A DNA stretch of 64,000 nt from Shewanella algicola (lineage in GTDB: Bacteria > Pseudomonadota > Gammaproteobacteria > Enterobacterales > Shewanellaceae): assembly GCF_014648035.1 (NCBI RefSeq), contig NZ_BMQI01000006.1, positions 62,001 to 126,000 on the forward strand, given 5' to 3'. Below are positions 37,104-45,568 of this stretch, piece by piece. Below the pieces are notes generated by a model that saw only the letters and a program-made list of their open reading frames with translations, did no database searches and was not told where the DNA came from. Positions within the stretch are counted from its first letter, which is position 1. Each line of letters starts with the position of its first letter. The translations under genes were made by a program, and so were the position numbers.

Positions 37104-38087
37104 TTGCTTAATATCATCGAGTTCAGACTCTGTTATTTGCGCATCATTGTCAGCTTCGGCGGTGAGATCATCTATTGATGTCGAAGCATTCGTTGCCGGG
37201 CCATCAATCACAATGGGGGTCATTGGTGGTAACGGTTGATCAAATTGATAAGTGGCTAACTGAATGTCTAGCTGCTTACTGCCTTTTGAAAAATGGCTTA
37301 ACCTTACCGGTAAATAAGCTAAATCGGGTGCCATCCAAAAATAGGTTTGACGTTTTTTTGCTTTCTTTGCCGCGCGAACCACTTCCACTTTAACCGTGTC
37401 GTAAGTGCCACTCTCTAATACCACTTGCTCTTTGCCCAATACTCTAAATTGATAGTCATCCACTTCTTTTTCTTTGACCATCTTGTAATCTAACGGCCGG
37501 GTATTGGCCGCTAAGTCCATTCTAAATTGCAATTGCACCATGAGCGGATCAAACACTCTCTCTTGGTAAGGAAGTTTAAGCGCTTTTTGTTTGTATATGG
37601 TGTGAATGAACTCTTGTGCTTTGGCAAAGGCGGTTTGTTCTGTGTAATCGCTGCCTGTGCCACTGCGTTCATGCACATACCTAAACGGCACAAGCTTGCC
37701 ATTTTCTAAAGTAAATTCGCTGGTTAACTGGCGTTTGTCAGACAGTAATAGCAAGCTGACATTGCTGTCAAAATGATAGGTGTAATATCCAGTATCGGTT
37801 GCGGGCAAACTATAGATAGCCTCACCTAATTCGATACTGCCGTAAAATACTTTGTAGTTGGCTTTATGCGCTGTTAATGGAGATAAAATTGCGGCTTTTT
37901 CAAATTCGGATAACGGCACCGCAGAAATAAGTTGTGTTGCTTTTTCTGCAATCAATTGGGTTTCTTTTTTGCTCAACTGCTCAGTAGATTCACTGTCGGT
38001 AGGCTGCAGTGAAGCCGCAGCTTGCACATAAAATGCTGGGCTGATGCAGAGTATTAATGTACAAAATCGCGTCAATTTATTGCTCAA
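37089..38087 (-). CDS. DUF3108 periplasmic protein
   Basis: The 332-residue protein has a signal peptide (LILCISPAFYVQAAA) and a DUF3108 domain (about 70-290; YKVFYGSIELGEAIYSL, TYFWMAPDLAYLPVRL), followed by an acidic tail. DUF3108 is predicted to form a beta-rich barrel related to lipid-binding periplasmic proteins; function is unknown. The reading frame opens with TTG, which has TAAGG about ten bases upstream, and no in-frame ATG precedes the signal peptide. Confidence 0.82.
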   Translation of the reverse strand: MSNKLTRFCTLILCISPAFYVQAAASLQPTDSESTEQLSKKETQLIAEKATQLISAVPLSEFEKAAILSPLTAHKANYKVFYGSIELGEAIYSLPATDTGYYTYHFDSNVSLLLLSDKRQLTSEFTLENGKLVPFRYVHERSGTGSDYTEQTAFAKAQEFIHTIYKQKALKLPYQERVFDPLMVQLQFRMDLAANTRPLDYKMVKEKEVDDYQFRVLGKEQVVLESGTYDTVKVEVVRAAKKAKKRQTYFWMAPDLAYLPVRLSHFSKGSKQLDIQLATYQFDQPLPPMTPIVIDGPATNASTSIDDLTAEADNDAQITESELDDIKQLAED

Positions 38088-38129
38088 TGTATAAATACCT
38101 TAACAGTTAATATTTTTAACAACTTGAAA

Positions 38130-38474
38130 TTAAAAGGGTAATGTCATTACTAATGTTGCAAGATCTGGTTTCCACTGATATTGAGACAACGAAATCTTGC
38201 CAGTGTTCACTGTTATCCCTTCTAATCTGAGTAATTCTTGTTGTTGCCTATAGGGCTCGCTGTCTTTAGCAAACGAAATTTTCCCCTGGCTATTTATTAC
38301 TCTGTGCCAAGGTAGTGATAAAGAGTCTGGCGCCAGTTTTAGGGCTCTCGATACATATCGAGCTCTGCCTGGTAACCCCGCTAAATCCGCTACTATTCCA
38401 TAAGGTAACACAGAGCCGTGAGGGATAAGATTAACAATAAACCATATTCGCTCCATGGGCGTAACTGAAGTCAT
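38130..38474 (-). CDS. Alkyltransferase-like (ATL) DNA repair protein
   Basis: This 114-residue protein has the DNA-binding domain of O6-alkylguanine alkyltransferase, with Trp56 in place of the acceptor Cys (LPWHRVINSQGKIS instead of PCHRV). That substitution defines the ATL/YbaZ family, which flags O6-alkylguanine for nucleotide excision repair instead of removing the lesion. PYGIVADLAGLPGRARYVSRAL is the recognition-helix region with its Arg finger. ATG 38474 or the second Met (38456) could be the start. Confidence 0.9.
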   Translation of the reverse strand: MTSVTPMERIWFIVNLIPHGSVLPYGIVADLAGLPGRARYVSRALKLAPDSLSLPWHRVINSQGKISFAKDSEPYRQQQELLRLEGITVNTGKISLSQYQWKPDLATLVMTLPF

Positions 38475-38574
38475 GGGGATCCGATTAAAGTGGTAATATT
38501 AGCGACAGATAATAGAAAAACTGCGGCGAATGTACAACCGCAATTTTGTATATGAAGGATTATTAATGGGTGAC

Positions 38575-39258
38575 TTAGAGTACTGTCAAGTAGATACAAA
38601 AGAAGTGACTAAACGCGCCACCGAGTACAAATAAGTGCCATATAGCATGATTAAATGGAATGCGTTTACCTACGTAAAAAATCACTCCAAGGCTATAAAA
38701 TAAACCGCCAACTAATAACAACGTTAACCCTAACGCTGACATTTGGCTTTTTAAATCATCCATAACTGTGACACACAGCCAGCCCATGACTAAATAAAGC
38801 ACCACACTAAAGGCTTTAAAGCGGCCTATAAACAAAGTTTTAAATATAATGCCACCCAAGGCTAGTGCCCAAATCGCACTGAGTACGATGCTGGCTTGCG
38901 AACTTTGTAAACTGATCAGCATAAGCGGGGTATAAGTGCCCGCAATTAACGTATAAATAGCGCAATGGTCGGCCATTTTAAAACGTTTACGCCACACCAT
39001 ACTTTGGCTTGAGTGATATAACGTTGAAGCCAAAAACAACACAATAATACTTAAGCCATACACCACAATACCGCTGGTTTGCACAAACGTTAATTGTGCT
39101 GGCGCTTTGATCAACATGAATACCAATCCAACAATACCCGTGAGAACGCCTAAGGCATGCGAGCTGGCATTAGCTAATTCTTCTCTAGCGCAATAGTCAG
39201 ATATTGATGTGGTCGTCTCCGATTGAGGCGTCGTTAATGTATCTGTTAAAGAGTTCAT
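38575..39258 (-). CDS. Hemolysin III-family membrane protein
   Basis: The 227-residue seven-helix membrane protein of the HlyIII/PAQR family has the motif EELANASSHALGVLTGIVGL at the N-terminus, ASTLYHSSQSMVWRKRFKMADHCAIYTLIAGTYTP in the middle and HAIWHLFVLGGAFSHFF at the end. The Ser, Asp and three His residues of the predicted zinc site are present. E. coli YqfA is a homologue. The physiological substrate is unknown; the hemolysin name is historical. Confidence 0.9.
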   Translation of the reverse strand: MNSLTDTLTTPQSETTTSISDYCAREELANASSHALGVLTGIVGLVFMLIKAPAQLTFVQTSGIVVYGLSIIVLFLASTLYHSSQSMVWRKRFKMADHCAIYTLIAGTYTPLMLISLQSSQASIVLSAIWALALGGIIFKTLFIGRFKAFSVVLYLVMGWLCVTVMDDLKSQMSALGLTLLLVGGLFYSLGVIFYVGKRIPFNHAIWHLFVLGGAFSHFFCIYLTVL

Positions 39259-39450
39259 AATATCCTGTTTGCTAAGCTGTATGGATTTTCAGCGAAGTTA
39301 GTCTATCAGCCTAAATACTAAAATGCTACATTTTAGAGTACACGTGTAAGCTTAAATTATGGTTTAATAAATTGTTATTTATTTTCAGTGTATTGAAGCA
39401 ATGAGATTAATAAAGGTTCACAACTAGATAGACTTTAACGGTAAGATTTA

Positions 39451-40107
39451 ATGCTATTGAAACGGCATAATCGCGTTATACTGAGGCAATTATTCTTGGC
39501 TTATTCGTTTTTTATGACAGATAAAAATCAATCGAAAAATCATCTTCATCAGCATGAAGCTCAATCGTGTGATTCTGATGATTCTCTCGCTAAGTCACCC
39601 ACTGAGCCGTGTATGCACTCTGCAACAGACAGCGTATATATTGATTTTGACCCAGCAATGACCCCGTTTGTTGATGCTAAAGAGGACACTAACGACACGC
39701 TTTTACAGCAACATCAACAACAGGTGGCGAATGAGATTCAGTTACAGTTCTCAGGTGCAATTGCGGCTTCTCCTAACAATAATGAGCCACTTTTAATTGA
39801 CGTTGAAACCGCAAATAATAAAGGCTTGCAAGGCAAAGTAAGCAAACTTGTTAGTGACCATAGTTGGCTGCTGGTTTTGATGATCCATGTGATAGTGGTT
39901 GCGATGGCATTGATTTTTGGACGGGTGGATATTAGCGGATTAAACGACATTCCACTTGAGCAAACCGCGCCCAAGCCTTTGCCAGTACTAAAGAGTTATT
40001 TAATTACCGAAGAGCAATACAACAAGCTGGTTGAAAACGCACAGCAAACAGATCTGTCAACACCCGCCATTGATGAGAAACAAGTGCTATCACAATCAAC
40101 TGAGTAG
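39451..40107 (+). CDS. Hypothetical protein with one membrane helix
   Basis: The open frame has 218 codons from ATG 39451, or 197 from ATG 39514 (MTDKNQSKNHL). The second start removes an atypical basic leader, but neither has a strong Shine-Dalgarno. The body is a long hydrophilic, acidic N-terminal region, one membrane helix near residues 147-165 (WLLVLMIHVIVVAMALIFG), and a short C-terminal region (LKSYLITEEQYNKLVENA). Topology predicts a single-pass inner-membrane protein. I do not recognise a family. Confidence 0.65.
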   Translation: MLLKRHNRVILRQLFLAYSFFMTDKNQSKNHLHQHEAQSCDSDDSLAKSPTEPCMHSATDSVYIDFDPAMTPFVDAKEDTNDTLLQQHQQQVANEIQLQFSGAIAASPNNNEPLLIDVETANNKGLQGKVSKLVSDHSWLLVLMIHVIVVAMALIFGRVDISGLNDIPLEQTAPKPLPVLKSYLITEEQYNKLVENAQQTDLSTPAIDEKQVLSQSTE

Positions 40108-40133
40108 TAATCTATACATTACGAGGTTGGTAG

Positions 40134-40760
40134 TTAAGACAATTTATTGTATTTAAAGCGATTGGCAATCACTGACCAACATACCGCACACAATAAACCA
40201 CATATAAGCCCCACCAAATGTGATTCGGTAGCGACTCTAGCCGCGATTAATTCAGTGATACTTGTCGATGCGCCAAAGTATTGCTCATAAGCCACTTTGG
40301 CTATTACTCCAATAAGCAACAAATAACCAGACATATAACCTTTACGAATGTCCATCATGGCGCCAAAAGCAAATAAGCCATGCAGCATACCGCTTAATCC
40401 GACATAGGCTTTAAGGCTGGGGTAAAACAGGTACAAACCAATGCCTTCTAATAAGCATAGGCATAAAAACAATAAGACGAGTTTCTCGGGATGACGTTTG
40501 TAATGCACTTCGTGTAAAAACACGATGACCCAAAACCCCGCCAAATTCATGAGCAAATGCCACAAATTGGTATGTAATAGATTACCCGTGAGTAAACGCC
40601 ACACTTGCCCATGGGCAATATCATCATATCGGTAGCTGAAATATTGATCGATAGGGAAAAATGCAGGTGTTGGAATGTCAGCAGCAAACAGGGCGATACA
40701 GAGTACACTGATCATCACCAAAAAATGATAGGGTCCAACAGCATTATAATTTTTGGCCAA
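40134..40760 (-). CDS. rrtA: Rhombosortase (rhomboid-family protease RrtA)
   Basis: The 208-residue membrane protein has about six helices, with catalytic Ser123 in GLSGMLHG and His181 in ATESHLVG. These are the features of rhombosortases, rhomboid proteases that process proteins with a GlyGly-CTERM tail for surface release in Vibrio and Shewanella. The reading frame starts at a TTG with AGAGGT five bases upstream. Substrates are not in this window. Confidence 0.87.
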   Translation of the reverse strand: MAKNYNAVGPYHFLVMISVLCIALFAADIPTPAFFPIDQYFSYRYDDIAHGQVWRLLTGNLLHTNLWHLLMNLAGFWVIVFLHEVHYKRHPEKLVLLFLCLCLLEGIGLYLFYPSLKAYVGLSGMLHGLFAFGAMMDIRKGYMSGYLLLIGVIAKVAYEQYFGASTSITELIAARVATESHLVGLICGLLCAVCWSVIANRFKYNKLS

Positions 40761-40885
40761 AATTACCTCTAAACATCATTTTTGTGTTTTGTTGCATCTA
40801 TTGTTGAGTATAGTCAAATTAACTTAAAAAGACGGTTTTATCACTTTTTAGTCATAAAACCATATCTGTTTAGCAGATCCGCAGC

Positions 40886-41614
40886 TTAGTTTGTTGCCAT
40901 TTTTTGATTGAGAGATGCCATCACCGATGCCTGGTTTTGTAAGTAATCATCTAAACCGCGTTGGCGTAATAAACAAGCTGGGCAATCACCGCAACCTGCA
41001 CCGACAATCCCGTTATAACAAGTTAAGGTTTGTTGTTGCACTAGGGCGAGTTGTTGATATTTGTCTGCCAATGCCCAGGTTTCAGCTTTATTGAGCCACA
41101 TTAAAGGGGTGATTATCTTCAGTGGTTTATCCATTCCGAGAGCAAGCGATTGCTGCATAGACTGAATAAACTCATTACGACAATCTGGGTAACCCGAAAA
41201 GTCAGTCTCACACACGCCAGTAATAATGGCATCGCAGCCAAGTTGATAAGCATAAATTCCGGCTAAGGTTAAAAACAGAATGTTTCGTCCTGGTACAAAC
41301 GTGTTAGGTAAACCATTGTTCATTAATTCATGCGACACCGGGATAGCATCGCGGGTTAATGCAGATATCGCCAGCTCATTAAGTAATGTGGTATTCATAA
41401 TCTTGTGACTGGCCAAATTCAGTTCAACGGCTAACGCTTTGGCAACCTCTATTTCTTGGCGATGGCGTTGCCCGTAATCAAAGGTAATCCCATGAACTTC
41501 GTCATATTGAGATAAAGCTTGGATAAGACAGGTGGTAGAATCTTGGCCGCCACTGAATACAACAAGCGCTTTAGTGGTGTTTTTTACTGATGAATCTGAC
41601 ATGGGGATACTCAT
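40886..41614 (-). CDS. queC: 7-cyano-7-deazaguanine synthase QueC
   Basis: QueC converts 7-carboxy-7-deazaguanine to preQ0 with ATP and ammonia, in the queuosine pathway. The 242-residue protein has the PP-loop SGGQDST (21-27) and a zinc site of four Cys ([16 protein letters not shown], near 200-215). It is divergent from queE, which supplies its substrate, with 191 bp between them. Confidence 0.95.
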   Translation of the reverse strand: MSIPMSDSSVKNTTKALVVFSGGQDSTTCLIQALSQYDEVHGITFDYGQRHRQEIEVAKALAVELNLASHKIMNTTLLNELAISALTRDAIPVSHELMNNGLPNTFVPGRNILFLTLAGIYAYQLGCDAIITGVCETDFSGYPDCRNEFIQSMQQSLALGMDKPLKIITPLMWLNKAETWALADKYQQLALVQQQTLTCYNGIVGAGCGDCPACLLRQRGLDDYLQNQASVMASLNQKMATN

Positions 41615-41805
41615 TAACGTTCTGAAAATGGACTCAAGATAATGACCTAAGCCGTTCAGAAAAAATCAAAATGATATTTTACCTAAGGTCAGCTTAAGTG
41701 CAAAGCGAGCGGCGTAAATACTTGCAGCTAGAAGTAAAATACTCTATAAATGCCGCCCTGTTGTTTGTCTGGTGCTTGGCTGGGCGTAAAAAAGTAAGGT
41801 AAAAC

Positions 41806-42474
41806 ATGAAATATCCGGTTAACGAAGTATTTGAGACAATACAAGGTGAGGGCTGCTTTACTGGCGTACCAGCACTTTTTGTTCGTTTACAAGGGTGTCC
41901 GGTTGGATGCGCCTGGTGTGATACTAAACAAACCTGGGACGTATTACCTGAAAATAAAGTCACTACAGAGCAAGTTATTCAGGTGGACGGCACCATTGGT
42001 CGTTGGGCCGATCATACTGGCAGCAGTTTAATCCAAGCCTTTAAAGACAAAGGCTTTACGGCAAAACATATTGTATTAACCGGTGGAGAGCCGTGTTTAT
42101 ATGATTTAACCGAAATGACCAGTGACTTTATTGCAGCAGGGTATCAAGTGCAAATTGAGACCAGTGGCACTTTTGAGGTTAAATGTCATGACTCGGTTTG
42201 GGTGACGGTGTCGCCTAAAGTGAACATGAAAGGCGGTTATAAAGTCCTTGAGCAAGCATTAGTGCGCGCCAACGAAATTAAACACCCTGTGGCGACTGAA
42301 AAACATGTCGATGAATTAGATGCACTGCTTAATGGCATTGACCTAACGGGTAAAACGATTTGTTTACAACCTATTAGTCAAAAAGAACGCGCGACAGAGT
42401 TGGCGATGAAAGTCTGTATTGCTCGTAACTGGCGTTTGTCTATTCAGACCCACAAATATTTAAATATTGATTAA
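41806..42474 (+). CDS. queE: 7-carboxy-7-deazaguanine synthase QueE
   Basis: QueE is a radical SAM enzyme that rearranges 6-carboxy-tetrahydropterin to 7-carboxy-7-deazaguanine. The 222-residue protein shows the cluster motif C31-x3-C35-x2-C38 (GCPVGCAWCDTK), the N-terminal NEVFETIQGEG, and LTGGEPC. TAAGG precedes the ATG. It pairs with divergent queC. Confidence 0.95.
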   Translation: MKYPVNEVFETIQGEGCFTGVPALFVRLQGCPVGCAWCDTKQTWDVLPENKVTTEQVIQVDGTIGRWADHTGSSLIQAFKDKGFTAKHIVLTGGEPCLYDLTEMTSDFIAAGYQVQIETSGTFEVKCHDSVWVTVSPKVNMKGGYKVLEQALVRANEIKHPVATEKHVDELDALLNGIDLTGKTICLQPISQKERATELAMKVCIARNWRLSIQTHKYLNID

Positions 42475-42591
42475 TACCAATTCCACTTGTGCTCGTGTCA
42501 TCAATTGATACTGCTTGTAAATTGATAAAGCAATGCCGCGGATAATCTGCGGCATTGTTGTATTTAACCCGAGCTGAGGTGACTTACGCTA

Positions 42592-43653
42592 TTAAAGCAA
42601 CAAACCACTATCATTAAATTGCTGCAGCTTTTGTCGATAATGCTTAAAACAGCCTATGTTGGCGTCAATCCATTGCGGATTGTAATAAGTATCTAAATAA
42701 CGCTCACCCGCATCACATATTAAGGTCACAATAGACCCCGTTTTACCTGCTTGATGCATTTGAGTCGCCAATAATAGTACACCGTATAAGTTGGTCCCGG
42801 TCGATGCGCCCGTTTTGCGGCCAATCAGTTGTTCTAACCATAAAATCGTGGCAACAGAAGCCGCATCGGGAATTTGCAACATCTCATCTATCACTCCGGC
42901 AATAAACGAGGGTTCTACTCTTGGTCTGCCAATTCCTTCAATTTTGCTGTTTTTATCACTGACAATATTGGCATCACCACTGGTAAAGTAATCATAAAAC
43001 ACTGAGTTTTCAGGGTCGACAACACATAATTGAGTCGCTCGCTGTTGATAACGAATATAACGACCAATAGTCGCACTGGTGCCGCCTGTACCTGGACTCA
43101 TTACAATCCAACTTGGAATGGGGTGTGGTTCTTTTTTCATTTGATTAAAAATAGAATCGGCAATGTTGTTATTACCACGCCAGTCAGTTGCACGCTCTGC
43201 ATAAGTAAACTGGTCAATATAATGGCCATTTAATTCTTGTGCTAAACGTTCTGACTCGGCATACATTTGGCTGCCGTTATCAACAAAGTGGCATTGGCCG
43301 CCATAAAATTCGATTTGTTGAATCTTCTTTTTTGCCGTGGTTTCTGGCATCACCGCAATAAAAGGTAGCCCCAATAAGCGCGCAAAATATGCTTCAGACA
43401 CTGCCGTACTGCCAGACGATGACTCTATGATTGGTGTGCCTTGTTTTATCCAACCATTACATAATGCGTATAAAAACAATGAACGGGCTAAGCGGTGTTT
43501 CAAGCTGCCGGTTGGGTGGGTGCTTTCGTCTTTTAAATAAATATCTATGCCGGTTAATTGAGGCAAATCTAATTTGATTAAATGCGTATCAGCAGAACGT
43601 TGGTAATCTGCTTCAATTTTTGCGATGGCCTGATTGACCCAAGTTGTCGGCAT
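42592..43653 (-). CDS. PLP-dependent cysteine-synthase-like enzyme
   Basis: The 353-residue fold-type II PLP enzyme has the PLP Lys in [13 protein letters not shown] (about 46-58) and the phosphate loop [10 protein letters not shown] (about 191-200). [15 protein letters not shown] is the substrate loop. It resembles cysteine synthase/cystathionine beta-synthase but has an unusual C-terminal region and [10 protein letters not shown]. It could be a cysteine synthase or a beta-replacing or lyase variant; the substrate cannot be assigned. Confidence 0.85.
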   Translation of the reverse strand: MPTTWVNQAIAKIEADYQRSADTHLIKLDLPQLTGIDIYLKDESTHPTGSLKHRLARSLFLYALCNGWIKQGTPIIESSSGSTAVSEAYFARLLGLPFIAVMPETTAKKKIQQIEFYGGQCHFVDNGSQMYAESERLAQELNGHYIDQFTYAERATDWRGNNNIADSIFNQMKKEPHPIPSWIVMSPGTGGTSATIGRYIRYQQRATQLCVVDPENSVFYDYFTSGDANIVSDKNSKIEGIGRPRVEPSFIAGVIDEMLQIPDAASVATILWLEQLIGRKTGASTGTNLYGVLLLATQMHQAGKTGSIVTLICDAGERYLDTYYNPQWIDANIGCFKHYRQKLQQFNDSGLLL

Positions 43654-43846
43654 GATAATACTCGTTATTACAAATGGGTATAGATAATAACCAATATGAA
43701 TAACGAAAAAAAGTGATATTTTTTACAGTGGATTTGAAGATTATTTTTAATTAAATCAGTAGATAATGAACAAAAATAAATGAATAACAATAAAATAGGA
43801 GGATTAAACGTAGGAAAATTTAACGAAGATAACGCAAGATGTAAAA

Positions 43847-43931
43847 TGGTGGAGGGAGAAGGATTCGAACCTTCGAAGGCTGAGCCGTCAGATTTACAGT
43901 CTGATCCCTTTGGCCACTCGGGAACCCCTCC
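43847..43931 (-). tRNA. tRNA-Tyr (GTA), third in transcript
   Basis: This 85-base gene on the minus strand has the long class II variable arm of bacterial tRNA-Tyr. The anticodon is GTA in CTGTAAA, the 5' acceptor arm GGAGGGG, the T-loop GGTTCGAATCC and the encoded CCA 3' end. It is the promoter-distal copy of three. Confidence 0.97.
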
Positions 43932-43959
43932 ACTGCGAAAGAAGATAACAAAGAAAAGA

Positions 43960-44044
43960 TGGTGGAGGGAGAAGGATTCGAACCTTCGAAGGCTGAGCCG
44001 TCAGATTTACAGTCTGATCCCTTTGGCCACTCGGGAACCCCTCC
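43960..44044 (-). tRNA. tRNA-Tyr (GTA), second in transcript
   Basis: Same 85-base sequence as the first and third copies, including CCA; separated from the distal copy by 28 bp. Confidence 0.97.
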
Positions 44045-44141
44045 ACACGTTTTCTTTACTACTTACTTTCTTTTTACACTTTAACGCTTTTGTTTTAGTC
44101 ATCTATATCACTAAAACGGGTACACCTTATAATAACGCAAA

Positions 44142-44226
44142 TGGTGGAGGGAGAAGGATTCGAACCTTCGAAGGCTGAGCCGTCAGATTTACAGTCTGAT
44201 CCCTTTGGCCACTCGGGAACCCCTCC
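44142..44226 (-). tRNA. tRNA-Tyr (GTA), first in transcript
   Basis: Third identical copy, nearest to the promoter, 97 bp before the second gene of the array. Confidence 0.97.
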
Positions 44227-44241
44227 TCAATTGCGGCCGCC

Positions 44242-44270
44242 ATAGTATTCACAAACCCTTGGTATGTAAA
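44242..44270 (-). promoter_or_regulatory. sigma70 promoter of the tRNA-Tyr operon
   Basis: On the minus strand, TTTACA (44265-44270) and TACTAT (44242-44247) are separated by exactly 17 bp and followed by the GC-rich GGCGGCCGC. A GC-rich discriminator is typical of stringently controlled stable-RNA promoters. Transcription would start about 9 bp before the first tRNA. Confidence 0.7.
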
Positions 44271-44351
44271 GCCTAAAATTGAAAAAAAATCTAAAGTTTT
44301 GATTTATTTGGTCGATAAAATATCAATGCACAAGAGTAGTGATGTTTTTAT

Positions 44352-44849
44352 ATGCAAATTGAGTCAACATTAGTCAATGAGTTACAAATAGGCAGCCGAT
44401 TAAACGGGGCGGTTGAACAAAATCGCCGTGGTGAATTTGGTTTACTATTGGCTATGTTATCGGCAGATGCTCGCGACATGGCGCAATTTCAGTTAGACAA
44501 TGATCTCAATGTAGACCAAAAGTTGCGCAAACAATTTGAACTGCCTCCAACACAACTTCTGGTTGCTGATGTTTCAAGCGATATTCATGTCACCGATAAC
44601 GCGCCGCTATTTCAACAACAGGGCGCTCGTCAATTTCAATTACAACAAGCGTTAACGCCAGAAGCCATAGTAATAAGAGGGCCGCAACCCGATGCCATGG
44701 TCGAAGTATTAAGCAACTGTGATGAATTAACTAAGCGTAAAGCGATTAACAGTTATCAACAACATACAGTGATTGAAGACATGCACTTCATTGATCAATT
44801 AGCGACACAACGTAAAATAAGCCAAACCATTGCCCAGCAATATGCTTAA
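44352..44849 (+). CDS. VC2046/SO_2500-family protein
   Basis: This 165-residue soluble protein is restricted to Vibrio/Shewanella-type gammaproteobacteria, recognised from its conserved start (VNELQIGSRLNGAVEQNRRGEFGLLLAML). No catalytic motif is visible. Its function is unknown. It is divergent from the tRNA operon and 100 bp upstream of a DUF406 gene. Confidence 0.65.
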   Translation: MQIESTLVNELQIGSRLNGAVEQNRRGEFGLLLAMLSADARDMAQFQLDNDLNVDQKLRKQFELPPTQLLVADVSSDIHVTDNAPLFQQQGARQFQLQQALTPEAIVIRGPQPDAMVEVLSNCDELTKRKAINSYQQHTVIEDMHFIDQLATQRKISQTIAQQYA

Positions 44850-44949
44850 CAAACAACTAATTTTTTACTTATTTGTGAGCTTGGCAAATAAATGCTTTTA
44901 AGGTTTACGTTAGCATGTGTGCATTAAACCATGCACTCGAGGTGACAAA

Positions 44950-45240
44950 ATGATTAAACAAATTAAGCAGCAACAATCTGATTCTGTTAATGATAGTTGC
45001 AGCGACTGCGGCAGCTACGTTGATATTGGTGCCGTAGTAGAAGCAGATGATACATTATTGCAAGTCAACCTAAATGGTGACAATGCATTGGCACAAGCAC
45101 AAGAGTTGCAACAAGCTGCGTTGGCACGTTTTAGCGACACGAAAGCCAATATTGAACAACAAGCAGGTAGCGTCACGTTGTCATTGCAGTTTGCCTTTAG
45201 TGTAGAAAAAATGATTTTTCAATTAGAACACGCCCTGTAA
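44950..45240 (+). CDS. YfcZ/YiiS family (DUF406) protein
   Basis: Start at ATG 44950, supported by GAGGTG six bases upstream; a longer frame is open but lacks a ribosome site. The 96-residue protein has the family pattern CSDCGSYVDIGAVVEADD, FSDTKANIEQ and FAFSVEKMIFQL. E. coli YfcZ and YiiS are homologues of unknown function. Confidence 0.8.
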   Translation: MIKQIKQQQSDSVNDSCSDCGSYVDIGAVVEADDTLLQVNLNGDNALAQAQELQQAALARFSDTKANIEQQAGSVTLSLQFAFSVEKMIFQLEHAL

Positions 45241-45568
45241 TAACACAAAATCAGTGGTTTTGTTTAACTAAGCATATAAACTAATTTTTTGTTAAATATA
45301 AAGTTTTTATGTTTTTTTGACGTAAGCAGAAAGGATCAAGTCACGACTAAATGGATTGCTGTTTTTGGATAACAAGTGTAATCTGCATTTATTAAACAAA
45401 GGTATAGTAGCTGTAGCTTATTTACGGCGTTTACCATGCCAAATAGCGGATTTCGCTCCCAAAGTTTACTTAAATTTATCTGGTATGTTTTAACCTATTA
45501 ATAAATAAAATCATATTAAATGATATAGACCAGATAAATCAGTAAAAAAGCCATATTTCGGGATTTAA
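45241..45568. other. AT-rich intergenic region with an inverted repeat
   Basis: No gene is visible. TTTATCTGGT (45475-45484) and ACCAGATAAA (45529-45538) are exact complements enclosing 44 AT-rich bases, ending 30 bp before the next start. It could be an operator pair. Confidence 0.45.

Noticed and set aside
41615..41805. preQ1 riboswitch between queC and queE
   Set aside because: I looked for the small pseudoknot pattern but found no convincing match; the spacer looks like an ordinary divergent promoter region.
43780..44178. 132-codon open frame across the tRNA array
   Set aside because: It is the well-known artefact of translating tandem tRNA-Tyr genes in antisense.
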